From Bacillota bacterium (GTDB lineage: Bacteria > Bacillota > Clostridia > Christensenellales > Pumilibacteraceae), in NCBI GenBank assembly GCA_009787685.1, contig WQSV01000042.1, positions 1-9,163 on the forward strand: a DNA stretch of 9,163 nucleotides, read 5' to 3'. Under the pieces are notes generated by a model. It had not been told where the DNA came from, searched no databases, and was given only the letters and a program-made list of their open reading frames with translations. Made by a program: the position numbers and the translations under genes. Of this stretch, positions 1-6,676 are shown in pieces (position 1 is the first letter of the stretch; the number at the start of each line of letters is the position of its first letter).

Positions 1-1524
1 GGTTGCTTGCAAGAGGGAATATCCTATGAAGCCGCATCGCTTGCTGGACACTGGAAACTTGGCAAATTGATTTGCCTCTATGACTCAAACAACATAACGA
101 TTGAGGGTTCAACTGATATTTCTTTCACGGAAGATGTCAAAACTCGTTTTGAAGCGCAAGGCTGGCAAGTTCTGACTGTTCGCGACGGTGAAGATGTCAA
201 TTCAATAGATTCAGCAATATCACTGGCAAAACAAGAAACAGAAAAACCAAGCATCATTATTGTGACAACAAAAATCGGATTTGGCTCATCAAAAGAGGGT
301 TTGAGTGATTCTCATGGTGCGCCACTTGGTAAAGACGCTCTTGCAACACTCAAGAAAAACCTTGATTGGAAAAGCAAAGAATTTGAAGTTCCAGCTGATA
401 TAGTGAAGTTCTATGCTGATATAACAGCAAATTTGGTGAAACACGAAACTGAGTTCGCAAAATCACAAAAAGCCTATAAAGCCAAATATCCAACAGAATT
501 TGAAGAGTATTCAAGTTGGCAAAAAGGCAAAACACCAGATCTTACTGAAATTGACGAAATTTTTGAATTTTCGAAAAAGACAGATGCGACAAGAAATTTT
601 AGTGGCGTTGTTTTGAACAAATTGTCAAAAATAATTCCAAACTTGACTGGTGGAAGTGCGGATCTTGGGCCGTCGTGCAAATCATATCTTGATGATGAGA
701 GTGATTTTTCTGATGAGAACCCAACAGGAAGAAATATTCGATTTGGAATTCGTGAGCAGGCAATGGGTGCAATTCTAAATGGAATGGCGCTTCATGGTGG
801 AGTTGTTCCATATGCATCAACATTTTTTGTTTTTTCTGACTACATGAGATGTTCAATCAGAATGAGTGCGCTCATGGACTTGAACGTTTTCTATATTTTC
901 ACTCATGACAGCATTGGTGTTGGTGAAGATGGTCCAACGCACCAGCCAGTTGACCATCTTGTTATGTTGCGCTCAATTCCAGATTTAAAAATCATTCGCC
1001 CTTATAACTCGGATGAAGTTGCATGTGCTTATATCAGTGCGCTTTCATCAAAAGGTGCGACATGTTTGATTCTTTCTCGTCAAAACATTGAAAACTTGGC
1101 TGAGGATATTGATAGATTAAGTGGCCTTTTTGGCGGTTATGTCATATCAGATTGTGAAGCTGATGCGGATTTGATACTTATTGCAACTGGCGCAGAAGTT
1201 GAACTGGCATTAAAGTCAAAAATCGAACTTGAAAAACAAGGAATAAAGGTCAGAGTTGTTTCAATGCCATGCATGGAATTGTTTGAGGCTCAAAGCGCGA
1301 AGTATCGAGAAGAAGTTCTTCCATCAAGCGTGAGAGCAAGAATCGCAATTGAAGCGGGCTCGTCTTTGTCTTGGGGTAAATATATTGGTATTGATGGGGC
1401 ATATGTTACCATGGATCAATTTGGTTCTTCTGCACCACCAGACAAGCTTTTTGAAATTTATGGTTTCACCACTGACAACGTGGTGTTAACTGCAAAAAAA
1501 TTACTCAAAAAATTGAAAGTATAG
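1..1524 (+). CDS. tkt: Transketolase, 5' end cut off by window edge
   Basis: Transketolase moves two-carbon ketol units between sugar phosphates in the non-oxidative pentose phosphate pathway, using thiamine diphosphate (TPP) in the cytoplasm. The frame is open from base 1 and gives 507 residues; full-length enzymes have about 660, so roughly the first 150 are missing. Base 1 falls inside the TPP motif: the reading starts GCLQEG, normally preceded by GD, and the matching Asn pair is at fragment residues 30-31 (DSNN). The pyrimidine-binding domain follows, with TGGSADLGPS, then GIREQAMG with the expected catalytic Glu at residue 252, and the substrate/TPP loop THDSIGVGEDGPTHQP (residues 301-316). 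The C-terminal domain ends with the usual GSSAP and YGFTTDNVV motifs and a TAG stop. The Gln after the catalytic Glu is often His in Firmicutes (EHAM), a mild variation. The gene looks intact. A TTG at base 7 is an internal codon, not the start. Confidence 0.96.
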   Translation, partial: GCLQEGISYEAASLAGHWKLGKLICLYDSNNITIEGSTDISFTEDVKTRFEAQGWQVLTVRDGEDVNSIDSAISLAKQETEKPSIIIVTTKIGFGSSKEGLSDSHGAPLGKDALATLKKNLDWKSKEFEVPADIVKFYADITANLVKHETEFAKSQKAYKAKYPTEFEEYSSWQKGKTPDLTEIDEIFEFSKKTDATRNFSGVVLNKLSKIIPNLTGGSADLGPSCKSYLDDESDFSDENPTGRNIRFGIREQAMGAILNGMALHGGVVPYASTFFVFSDYMRCSIRMSALMDLNVFYIFTHDSIGVGEDGPTHQPVDHLVMLRSIPDLKIIRPYNSDEVACAYISALSSKGATCLILSRQNIENLAEDIDRLSGLFGGYVISDCEADADLILIATGAEVELALKSKIELEKQGIKVRVVSMPCMELFEAQSAKYREEVLPSSVRARIAIEAGSSLSWGKYIGIDGAYVTMDQFGSSAPPDKLFEIYGFTTDNVVLTAKKLLKKLKV

Positions 1525-1546
1525 GGACTGCGATTCTTTTGTTTAG

Positions 1547-1566
1547 AATAGCGGATAGTTGCTATT
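1547..1566 (+). terminator. Weak hairpin after tkt, possible terminator
   Basis: AATAGC (1547-1552) and GCTATT (1561-1566) are perfect 6-bp complements around an 8-nt loop, 22 bases after the tkt stop. The following bases (ATTTCTTTACTAATTGGTTTT) are T-rich but broken by other bases. The stem is short and AT-rich, so termination would be inefficient. It may be chance in an AT-rich gap. Confidence 0.25.
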
Positions 1567-1597
1567 ATTTCTTTACTAATTGGTTTTACTGTGTCAA

Positions 1598-1631
1598 ATG
1601 GGTATTCGACTCTCTTGTTGGATATTCCCAT
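1598..1631. repeat. Imperfect 34-bp palindrome upstream of hemW
   Basis: ATGGG (1598-1602) pairs with CCCAT (1627-1631). Further inward only scattered pairs form (AT with AT across one mismatch), leaving a large loop. No T-run follows, so it is not a typical terminator. It could be an operator, a leader hairpin or chance. Its two ends resemble the ends of the inverted-repeat element at 8007-8206 (ATGGGTAT at the left; GGATA followed by CCCAT at the right). Confidence 0.3.
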
Positions 1632-1656
1632 GGCAAGAAATCACTCCCGAAACTAA

Positions 1657-2766
1657 ATGTCAATAGGTAAATTAGGGCTCTATATTCACATTCCATATTG
1701 CAATTCAAAATGCGGTTATTGTTCGTTTTATTCAGTTGTTGGAAGTGAATTGGAAAAGAAAAATTACGTTAATGCCATGCTCAAGGAGATTGAACTTGAG
1801 CATGGTGTTTTTTGTGGAACTGAACTCGACACAATATATTTTGGTGGGGGAACACCAAGTTGTTTGCCAAAAGGAGCAATTTCAAAAATATTAAAAGCAG
1901 TTCGCGGTCACTACAAAGTCGATGAAAATTGTGAAATAACACTTGAAGTGAATCCTGAAAGTTGCAGTGACGAGCTTGTTTTTGAGTGTGAAAAAGCAAA
2001 TATCAACAGAATCAGCATTGGACTTCAAAGTGACGATGACAAACTTTTGAAAAAAATAGAAAGAGGACACTCATATCGTGATTTTGAAGGCGCACTCAAC
2101 AAGTTTTTGAAATCAAGCATAACAAATATTAGTGTTGATTTAATGTCGGGATTGCCGGGACAAACGAAAAAAGAATTCAAGGAAACTGTCGAAAAAATTT
2201 CAAGTTTGCCAATCAAGCACATTTCGATTTATGGGTTGACGGTTGACGAGGGGACTCCATTTCATGAGAAAAACATTCAAACAAACCAAGATGAGCAAGC
2301 GGACTTTTATGATATTACAGTTGATTTGCTGGAGAAAAAAGGTTTTTCACGCTATGAGGTTTCAAATTTTGCTCAAAAAGGCTATCACTCTCGTCACAAC
2401 TCAAAATATTGGAATGATTCAAATTATTTAGCACTCGGAATATATGCAAGTTCATTTTTTGATGGGATTAGAAAAAAATGCACAAGTTCCATGGAAAATT
2501 ATCTAAATAATGTATTTTTATATGAAAAAAATTTATTAACAAAAAGTGACAGGATTTTTGAAAATGTTATGTTGGGGCTGAGGGTTTCAAATGGAATTGA
2601 CCTAAAAAAAATGAAAAATGATTTTGACTATGACTTGATAAAGGCGAAAAAGACGAATATTGAGACATTAATATCAAAAGGATTGTTGGTTCATGAAGGT
2701 GGTTTTTTGAGATGTTCAAAAGGTGCGTTTTACTTACTTAATAGTATTATTTTAGAGCTAATTTAA
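1657..2766 (+). CDS. hemW: HemW-type radical SAM protein (haem chaperone family)
   Basis: This 369-residue protein belongs to the HemN/HemW radical-SAM family and matches HemW in length (about 370-380). The iron-sulphur motif CNSKCGYCSF gives Cys15, Cys19 and Cys22, with Phe24 where true coproporphyrinogen dehydrogenase HemN has a fourth Cys; that points to HemW, once annotated as an oxygen-independent coproporphyrinogen oxidase and now regarded as a haem chaperone. SAM-binding GGGTPS is at 63-68. ISIGLQS and DLMSGLPGQT are the usual core strands. HNSKYW (247-252) fits the HNxxYW motif linked to haem binding in HemW. The C-terminal domain has ENVMLGLR. One oddity is LGIYASSFF (260-268), where the family usually has GxGAHS, so the conserved Gly and His are Tyr263 and Ser265. 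No clear Shine-Dalgarno precedes the ATG, but MSIGKLGLYIHIPYC aligns well with family N-termini. It lies between tkt and the heat-shock operon, a common hemW position relative to hrcA in Firmicutes. Confidence 0.93.
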   Translation: MSIGKLGLYIHIPYCNSKCGYCSFYSVVGSELEKKNYVNAMLKEIELEHGVFCGTELDTIYFGGGTPSCLPKGAISKILKAVRGHYKVDENCEITLEVNPESCSDELVFECEKANINRISIGLQSDDDKLLKKIERGHSYRDFEGALNKFLKSSITNISVDLMSGLPGQTKKEFKETVEKISSLPIKHISIYGLTVDEGTPFHEKNIQTNQDEQADFYDITVDLLEKKGFSRYEVSNFAQKGYHSRHNSKYWNDSNYLALGIYASSFFDGIRKKCTSSMENYLNNVFLYEKNLLTKSDRIFENVMLGLRVSNGIDLKKMKNDFDYDLIKAKKTNIETLISKGLLVHEGGFLRCSKGAFYLLNSIILELI

Positions 2767-2780
2767 ATAGATTAAATTAC

Positions 2781-2802
2781 ACAAAAAATTTACAAAAAAT
2801 TT
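2781..2802. repeat. Tandem 11-bp A-tract repeat upstream of the heat-shock promoter
   Basis: ACAAAAAATTT occurs twice in direct succession (2781-2791 and 2792-2802). The A6 tracts are 11 bp apart, close to one helical turn, and sit about 20-40 bp upstream of the -35 box. Phased A-tracts bend DNA, and A/T-rich DNA here can act as an UP element for RNA polymerase alpha subunits. The repeat is seen directly; the function is inferred. Confidence 0.6.
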
Positions 2803-2804
2803 AT

Positions 2805-2838
2805 AAATATGCGTGTTTTTTAGTTGACACGTATATTT
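2805..2838. promoter_or_regulatory. 12-bp-arm dyad overlapping the -35 box: hemW terminator or operator
   Basis: AAATATGCGTGT (2805-2816) pairs with ACACGTATATTT (2827-2838) at 12 positions, one of them a G-T wobble, around a 10-nt centre. The right arm overlaps the TTGACA -35 box at 2824-2829 and the promoter spacer. It starts 38 bases after the hemW stop, so it could be a weak Rho-independent terminator: the right arm ends in TTTT but is then followed by AAAA. Its position also suits a repressor or activator site. Neither role can be chosen from sequence alone. Confidence 0.45.
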
Positions 2839-2852
2839 TAAAATGTTATCCT
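2824..2852 (+). promoter_or_regulatory. Sigma-A-type promoter of the hrcA-grpE-dnaK-dnaJ operon
   Basis: A perfect -35 box TTGACA (2824-2829) is followed by a 17-bp spacer and a -10 box TATCCT (2847-2852, 4 of 6 matches). TG at 2844-2845 gives an extended -10 (TGnTATCCT), which can compensate for the weak -10 hexamer. Transcription would begin near 2858-2860, at the left edge of the CIRCE operator, as in class I heat-shock operons. There is no sign of a special heat-shock sigma factor site. Confidence 0.8.
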
Positions 2853-2856
2853 TATA

Positions 2857-2884
2857 TTAGCAGTCTAGGGGTGTAGAGTGCTAG
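2857..2884. promoter_or_regulatory. CIRCE operator (HrcA binding site), slightly irregular
   Basis: The left half is TTAGCAGTC (2857-2865; consensus TTAGCACTC, one mismatch) and the right half is GAGTGCTAG (2876-2884; consensus GAGTGCTAA, last base differs). The spacer is 10 nt, TAGGGGTGTA, where the consensus has 9. The site sits at the predicted transcription start and upstream of hrcA, exactly where HrcA represses class I heat-shock operons. It would also lie in the 5' leader of the mRNA, 43 bases before the hrcA ATG. Identification is supported by position and half-site sequence; the altered spacing may weaken binding. Confidence 0.85.
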
Positions 2885-2927
2885 CAGGCATTTTTTGTCT
2901 TGCGAATTTAGAAGGCAACATAACGGA

Positions 2928-4013
2928 ATGAAACTCTCTTCAAGAAAAGAACAAATAATCCAAGCAATGGTTGAAAGTTTCATGAGCAAACCTCAACCAG
3001 TTTCGTCTAGTGAAATTCAAAAAAAACATCTCCCAGCACTTTCTTCCGCAACAATAAGAAACGAACTTGCAGCACTTGAGGGAATGGGTTTTTTGGTTCA
3101 ACCTCATGCTTCAGCAGGTCGTGTTCCAACAATTGATGCCTATAAGTTCTATGTTGAAAAGTTAATGCCAAGGCGAAAGTTGACTCGTGCGGAACTGAAA
3201 ATAATCAAGAGACATTTTCAAAGAAAATTGATGGAAATCGACGATGTTCTTCGAAACACGGCAAAGGTTATTAGTGAAATAACAAACTTGACATCAATTG
3301 CATTTGTTAATTCGGCAGGTGACGCGATTATTGAAAACATCAAGATTGTTCGCTTGACCCCACTAACCGCACTTATTGTCATAGTCACTGACAGAGGAGT
3401 TCTCAAGGACACTCAAGCAAGTGTTTCAGCCCATCTTAATGACGACTTTTTGAATGATGCCGCGGAGTTCGCGACAGTTGCATTCAAAGGCTACACTCTT
3501 AACCAAGTCGCAAAAACAAAAAAAGTCTTAAAAGAGGTTAAAAAAGAATTCGAACAGATTTTCGACACAATCTTTAAAATCCTCAAAAATCATGTTCACG
3601 AAGATTCAGCAGAGTTCGTCTTGGAGGGCTCATCAAAACTTCTTGAACAGCCCGAATATTCAAATATTGAAAAGGCAAGGGCAATGTTAGAGTTATTAGA
3701 CAGCAAAAACGAACTGTTGCCAGTTCTTGCAAATAGCGACGACATGAGTTTGAATATTTTGATTTCAAAAGACAATGAACTCAAAGCTGGCATGCCTGAG
3801 TGTGCAATCATCACAGCCAACTATACTGTTCGTGGAGTCAACATTGGAAAGGCGGGGGTCATCGGACCAGTAAGAATGGATTATCCAAAAGTGGTCTCGG
3901 TTCTTGATCATATTGGAAGAACAATCAATTTGTTGCCCGAGCCCGGAAGAGAGAGTGAAAATATTAAAGAAGTAGATGTTGAGTATGACATAGAAGAGGA
4001 TGATGAAGAATAA
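2928..4013 (+). CDS. hrcA: Heat-inducible transcription repressor HrcA
   Basis: HrcA is the dimeric repressor that binds CIRCE and needs GroE to stay active. The 361-residue product starts with a winged-helix DNA-binding domain: LSSRKEQII, PVSSSEI, then SSATIRNELAALE (ATIRN at 41-45) and the family hallmark PHASAGRVPT (59-68). The middle GAF-like and insert domains follow, and the conserved end region has GVIGPVRMDYPKV. The ATG at 2928 is preferred because family members begin a few residues before the LSxRK stretch; an in-frame TTG at 2895 would add 11 residues and lies just after CIRCE. The nearest Shine-Dalgarno-like sequence, AGAAGG (2910-2915), is 12 nt from the ATG, a long spacing. The last 25 residues (from PEPGRES to a final IEEDDEE run) are strongly acidic and extend beyond the usual HrcA end; total length is above the usual 340-350. 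First gene of the operon, so it represses itself and the chaperones. Confidence 0.96.
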   Translation: MKLSSRKEQIIQAMVESFMSKPQPVSSSEIQKKHLPALSSATIRNELAALEGMGFLVQPHASAGRVPTIDAYKFYVEKLMPRRKLTRAELKIIKRHFQRKLMEIDDVLRNTAKVISEITNLTSIAFVNSAGDAIIENIKIVRLTPLTALIVIVTDRGVLKDTQASVSAHLNDDFLNDAAEFATVAFKGYTLNQVAKTKKVLKEVKKEFEQIFDTIFKILKNHVHEDSAEFVLEGSSKLLEQPEYSNIEKARAMLELLDSKNELLPVLANSDDMSLNILISKDNELKAGMPECAIITANYTVRGVNIGKAGVIGPVRMDYPKVVSVLDHIGRTINLLPEPGRESENIKEVDVEYDIEEDDEE

Positions 4014-4039
4014 GAATTAAAAAAACATTAATAGCGATA

Positions 4040-4075
4040 TAGTGAAGAGAAAGAAAGAGGACTTGAAATTCACTA
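4040..4075 (+). promoter_or_regulatory. Hairpin in the hrcA-grpE gap
   Basis: TAGTGAA (4040-4046) pairs with TTCACTA (4069-4075), 7 bp around a 22-nt purine-rich loop. It ends 20 bases before the grpE Shine-Dalgarno GGGAGG (4096-4101). No T-run follows. In Bacillus subtilis the transcript is cut between hrcA and grpE, leaving a stable grpE-dnaK-dnaJ message; this hairpin is in the equivalent gap, but its role here is inferred. Confidence 0.35.
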
Positions 4076-4106
4076 ACAAAGAAATAAAAAAAATTGGGAG
4101 GATATA

Positions 4107-4733
4107 ATGTCTGATCACGAAAAAAAATATTCGACGGGTCATGTTGACAGTCAAAGAATGAGTTCTGGTTTGCCACCACTTCAAAAAGACCAAAAAGGTA
4201 ATCCAGAGACCCAGCTCATTGCTTCGTTAAAAATGGAAAACGCTACCCTCAAGGACAATGTTGCGCAACTTGCACAATCTCTGGAAGTTTCTCAAATTGC
4301 TATAAACAAAGAAAAAGAAAGAACTGCGGAGATGTCGAACCTCGCAACGCGTATGCAAGCAGACTTTGACAATTATCGAAAAAGAACGAAAGAAGCGGAA
4401 GCACGACTTAAAGAGGATGGTATTGTTGATGTTTTTGCAAAAATTCTTCCATGTCTTGACACTTTTAAGCATGGAATAAAACACATCAACGACGATGCTA
4501 TTGCTGATGGATTGAAAATGATTTATCGTCAATTCAACGACACGATTGCAAGTTTTGGGGTGACGGAAGTTCCAGCGCTTGGTGAGCAGTTTGACCCGAA
4601 TCTTCATGATGCGGTTATGCGAGTGAAAGTAAAAGACCCAGAAAATATTAACATTGTCGTTGAAGTCTTCAAAAAAGGCTATAAACTTGGAGACAGAGTT
4701 ATTCGTCACTCTGTTGTTAAAGTTGGTATCTAA
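4107..4733 (+). CDS. grpE: GrpE, nucleotide exchange factor of DnaK
   Basis: GrpE is a dimer that opens the DnaK ATPase domain to release ADP, resetting the Hsp70 cycle in the cytoplasm. The 208-residue product has a polar, probably disordered N-terminus (about 1-35), a long helix with heptad-like pattern (about 36-95) leading into ADFDNYRKRTKEAEA, the four-helix dimer region, and the C-terminal beta domain that touches DnaK, with FDPNLHDAVM (162-171) and KGYKLGDRVIRHSVVKV. The last motif more often reads RPAxVKV, so His and Ser are small departures. The N-terminus lacks the run of Glu and Asp common in GrpE and is instead mixed in charge. The ATG is well supported by GGGAGG 5 nt upstream. 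It follows hrcA after 93 bases and precedes dnaK by 113, within the same operon. Confidence 0.96.
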   Translation: MSDHEKKYSTGHVDSQRMSSGLPPLQKDQKGNPETQLIASLKMENATLKDNVAQLAQSLEVSQIAINKEKERTAEMSNLATRMQADFDNYRKRTKEAEARLKEDGIVDVFAKILPCLDTFKHGIKHINDDAIADGLKMIYRQFNDTIASFGVTEVPALGEQFDPNLHDAVMRVKVKDPENINIVVEVFKKGYKLGDRVIRHSVVKVGI

Positions 4734-4829
4734 TTTAAAAAAATTCAAACAAGTTCGATACTTCGGACAAAAACACAAAAAATCACAAAATAAAAAAAAT
4801 CAAAGGATAGTGCAAACAGCACAAATCAT

Positions 4830-4835
4830 TGGAGG
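4830..4835 (+). promoter_or_regulatory. dnaK ribosome binding site (decides the start)
   Basis: TGGAGG lies at 4830-4835. An in-frame TTG at 4829 overlaps this site and so cannot use it, which makes the ATG at 4847 the start. The spacing of 11 nt to that ATG is longer than usual, but the intervening bases are A-rich and unstructured, and MGKIIGIDLGTTNS is the normal DnaK N-terminus. Confidence 0.7.
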
Positions 4836-4846
4836 ATAAAAAAATC

Positions 4847-6646
4847 ATGGGAAAGATCATTGGAATAGACTTAGGAACAACTAACTCGTGTGTTGCCGTT
4901 TTAGAGGGCGGTGAACCAGTTGTAATCCCTAATGCAGAAGGTGCAAGAACAACGCCATCAGTCGTTGGCTTTGCAAAAGATGGAGAAAGACTTGTTGGGC
5001 AAGTTGCAAAGCGTCAAGCGGTTGCAAACCCAGAAAGAACTATTATCTCAATTAAGCGTGATATGGGTTCCGATAGAAAAGTTAAAATCGACAAAAAGAA
5101 TTACTCGCCACAAGAAATCTCGGCAATGGTTTTGGGAAAACTAAAACAAGATGCTGAAGCTTATCTTGGTGAAAAAGTTGACAAAGCAGTTATAACAGTC
5201 CCTGCATACTTTTCGGATGCTCAACGTCAAGCAACAAAAGACGCGGGCAGAATCGCAGGACTTGAAGTAATGCGTATTATCAACGAGCCAACAGCAGCAG
5301 CTCTTGCTTATGGCTTGGACAAAGGTCAAACTTCAAACCACAAAATTTTCATTTTCGACCTTGGTGGTGGAACATTTGACGTTTCTATTTTGGAAATCGG
5401 CGATGGAGTTTTTGAGGTTGTGGCGACAGCAGGTGACAACAAACTTGGTGGTGACGATTTTGACGAAAAAGTTATCAATCATCTTGTCACTCAGTTCAAA
5501 AACGACAATGCTATTGATCTTTCAAAAGACAAAATGGCTCTTCAAAGATTGAAAGAAGCGGCGGAAAAAGCAAAAATTGAACTTTCTACTCTTCAAAAAA
5601 CATCTATTTCATTGCCGTTTATCACAAGCGGTGCATCTGGACCACTTCATATGGACTATGAATTGACTCGTGCGAAGTTTGATGCATTGACTCAAGATTT
5701 AGTTGAAAAAACAATCAAATTGACAGAACGCGCTATGGCTGATGCGAAATTCACAACAAAAGATATCGACAAAGTTATCTTGGTTGGTGGTTCAACTCGT
5801 ATTCCAGCGGTTGTTGAAGCTGTTAAAAAACTGGCTGGAAAAGATCCATTCAAAGGAATCAACCCAGACGAGTGCGTCGCTCTTGGCGCTGCTATTCAAG
5901 GTGGTGTTTTAGGGGGAGAGGTTAAAGATGTTCTTCTTCTTGATGTCACTCCATTATCACTTGGAATCGAAACAGTTGGTGGAATTTTCACAAAACTAAT
6001 CACAAGAAACACAACCATTCCAACAAAGAAAGCACAAGTTTTCTCAACAGCAACAGATGGTCAGCCGAGTGTTGATATTCATGTTCTTCAAGGTGAAAGA
6101 GAAATGGCCGCTTACAACAAAACTCTTGCGAGATTTGAACTTGGCGGAATTCCTCCTGCACCACGTGGCGTTCCACAAATTGAAGTAACGTTTGATATTG
6201 ATGCAAATGGTATTGTCAATGTTTCAGCAAAAGACAAAGGAACTGGAAAAGAACACAGAGTTACTATCACTGCATCAACTAACTTGACTGAAAAACAAAT
6301 TCAAGATGCAATCAAAGATGCAGAAAACTTTGCTGAAGATGACAAAAAACGCAAAGAAATCGTTGAAACAAAAAATCAAGCAGATATGCTTGCGTTCAGC
6401 ATTGAAAAATTCCTCAATGAAAACGGTGATAGCATAACTGACGAAGACAAAGCTCAACTAAGAACAGAAATTGACAATGTTAAAACAGCACTAGAGTCTG
6501 ATGACATCGAAAAAATTCATGATGCGGTTGATGTGTTGCAAAAACTGTCAAACGGTATTTTCTCAAAACTATATCAACAAGGCAATGACGGCGGTGGAAA
6601 CGAAGACACTTATGTCGACGCAGAGCCAATGGTTGAAGACCTTTAA
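4847..6646 (+). CDS. dnaK: DnaK, Hsp70 chaperone
   Basis: DnaK binds exposed hydrophobic segments of client proteins in an ATP-controlled cycle, helped by DnaJ and GrpE. The 599-residue product has the three Hsp70 nucleotide-binding signatures: IDLGTTNS (7-14), IFDLGGGTFDVS (169-180) and VILVGGSTRIP (310-320). The interdomain linker is DVLLLDV (361-367), followed by TPLSLG and the substrate-binding beta domain, with AYNKTLARFELGGIPPAPRGVPQIEV and DIDANGIVNVSAKDKGTGKE. The helical lid runs from about 470 to 580. The region around 70-85 (IISIKRDMGSDRKVKI) lacks the insert found in Gram-negative DnaK. The C-terminus ends YVDAEPMVEDL, without the usual EEVD-like acidic finish, so the disordered tail is atypical although still acidic. 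No catalytic residue appears lost. Third gene of the operon. Confidence 0.98.
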   Translation: MGKIIGIDLGTTNSCVAVLEGGEPVVIPNAEGARTTPSVVGFAKDGERLVGQVAKRQAVANPERTIISIKRDMGSDRKVKIDKKNYSPQEISAMVLGKLKQDAEAYLGEKVDKAVITVPAYFSDAQRQATKDAGRIAGLEVMRIINEPTAAALAYGLDKGQTSNHKIFIFDLGGGTFDVSILEIGDGVFEVVATAGDNKLGGDDFDEKVINHLVTQFKNDNAIDLSKDKMALQRLKEAAEKAKIELSTLQKTSISLPFITSGASGPLHMDYELTRAKFDALTQDLVEKTIKLTERAMADAKFTTKDIDKVILVGGSTRIPAVVEAVKKLAGKDPFKGINPDECVALGAAIQGGVLGGEVKDVLLLDVTPLSLGIETVGGIFTKLITRNTTIPTKKAQVFSTATDGQPSVDIHVLQGEREMAAYNKTLARFELGGIPPAPRGVPQIEVTFDIDANGIVNVSAKDKGTGKEHRVTITASTNLTEKQIQDAIKDAENFAEDDKKRKEIVETKNQADMLAFSIEKFLNENGDSITDEDKAQLRTEIDNVKTALESDDIEKIHDAVDVLQKLSNGIFSKLYQQGNDGGGNEDTYVDAEPMVEDL

Positions 6647-6676
6647 GAGAAAAAACAACAACGAAAACTCAAAATT

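Noticed and set aside
2895..2927. Earlier TTG start for hrcA, adding 11 residues
   Set aside because: Family N-termini begin near the LSxRK stretch, and the TTG is only about 36 nt from the predicted transcript start, just after CIRCE. It cannot be fully excluded because the AGAAGG before the ATG is 12 nt away.
2767..2927. CtsR-type heptad operator in the heat-shock control region
   Set aside because: No GGTCAAA direct repeat is present; the CIRCE element explains the regulation.
4042..4107. 21-codon GTG ORF whose TAA overlaps the grpE ATG (TAATG)
   Set aside because: No ribosome site, a Lys-rich composition expected from purine-rich DNA and no family resemblance. grpE already has its own strong GGGAGG.
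4227..4778. 183-residue open frame on the - strand over grpE
   Set aside because: It lies opposite a clear grpE gene, has no recognisable domain and is low in complexity (many Phe, Asn, Lys), as expected from the complement of A-rich coding sequence.
4829..4846. Earlier TTG start for dnaK
   Set aside because: The TTG overlaps the ribosome binding site itself; the normal DnaK N-terminus starts at the ATG at 4847.
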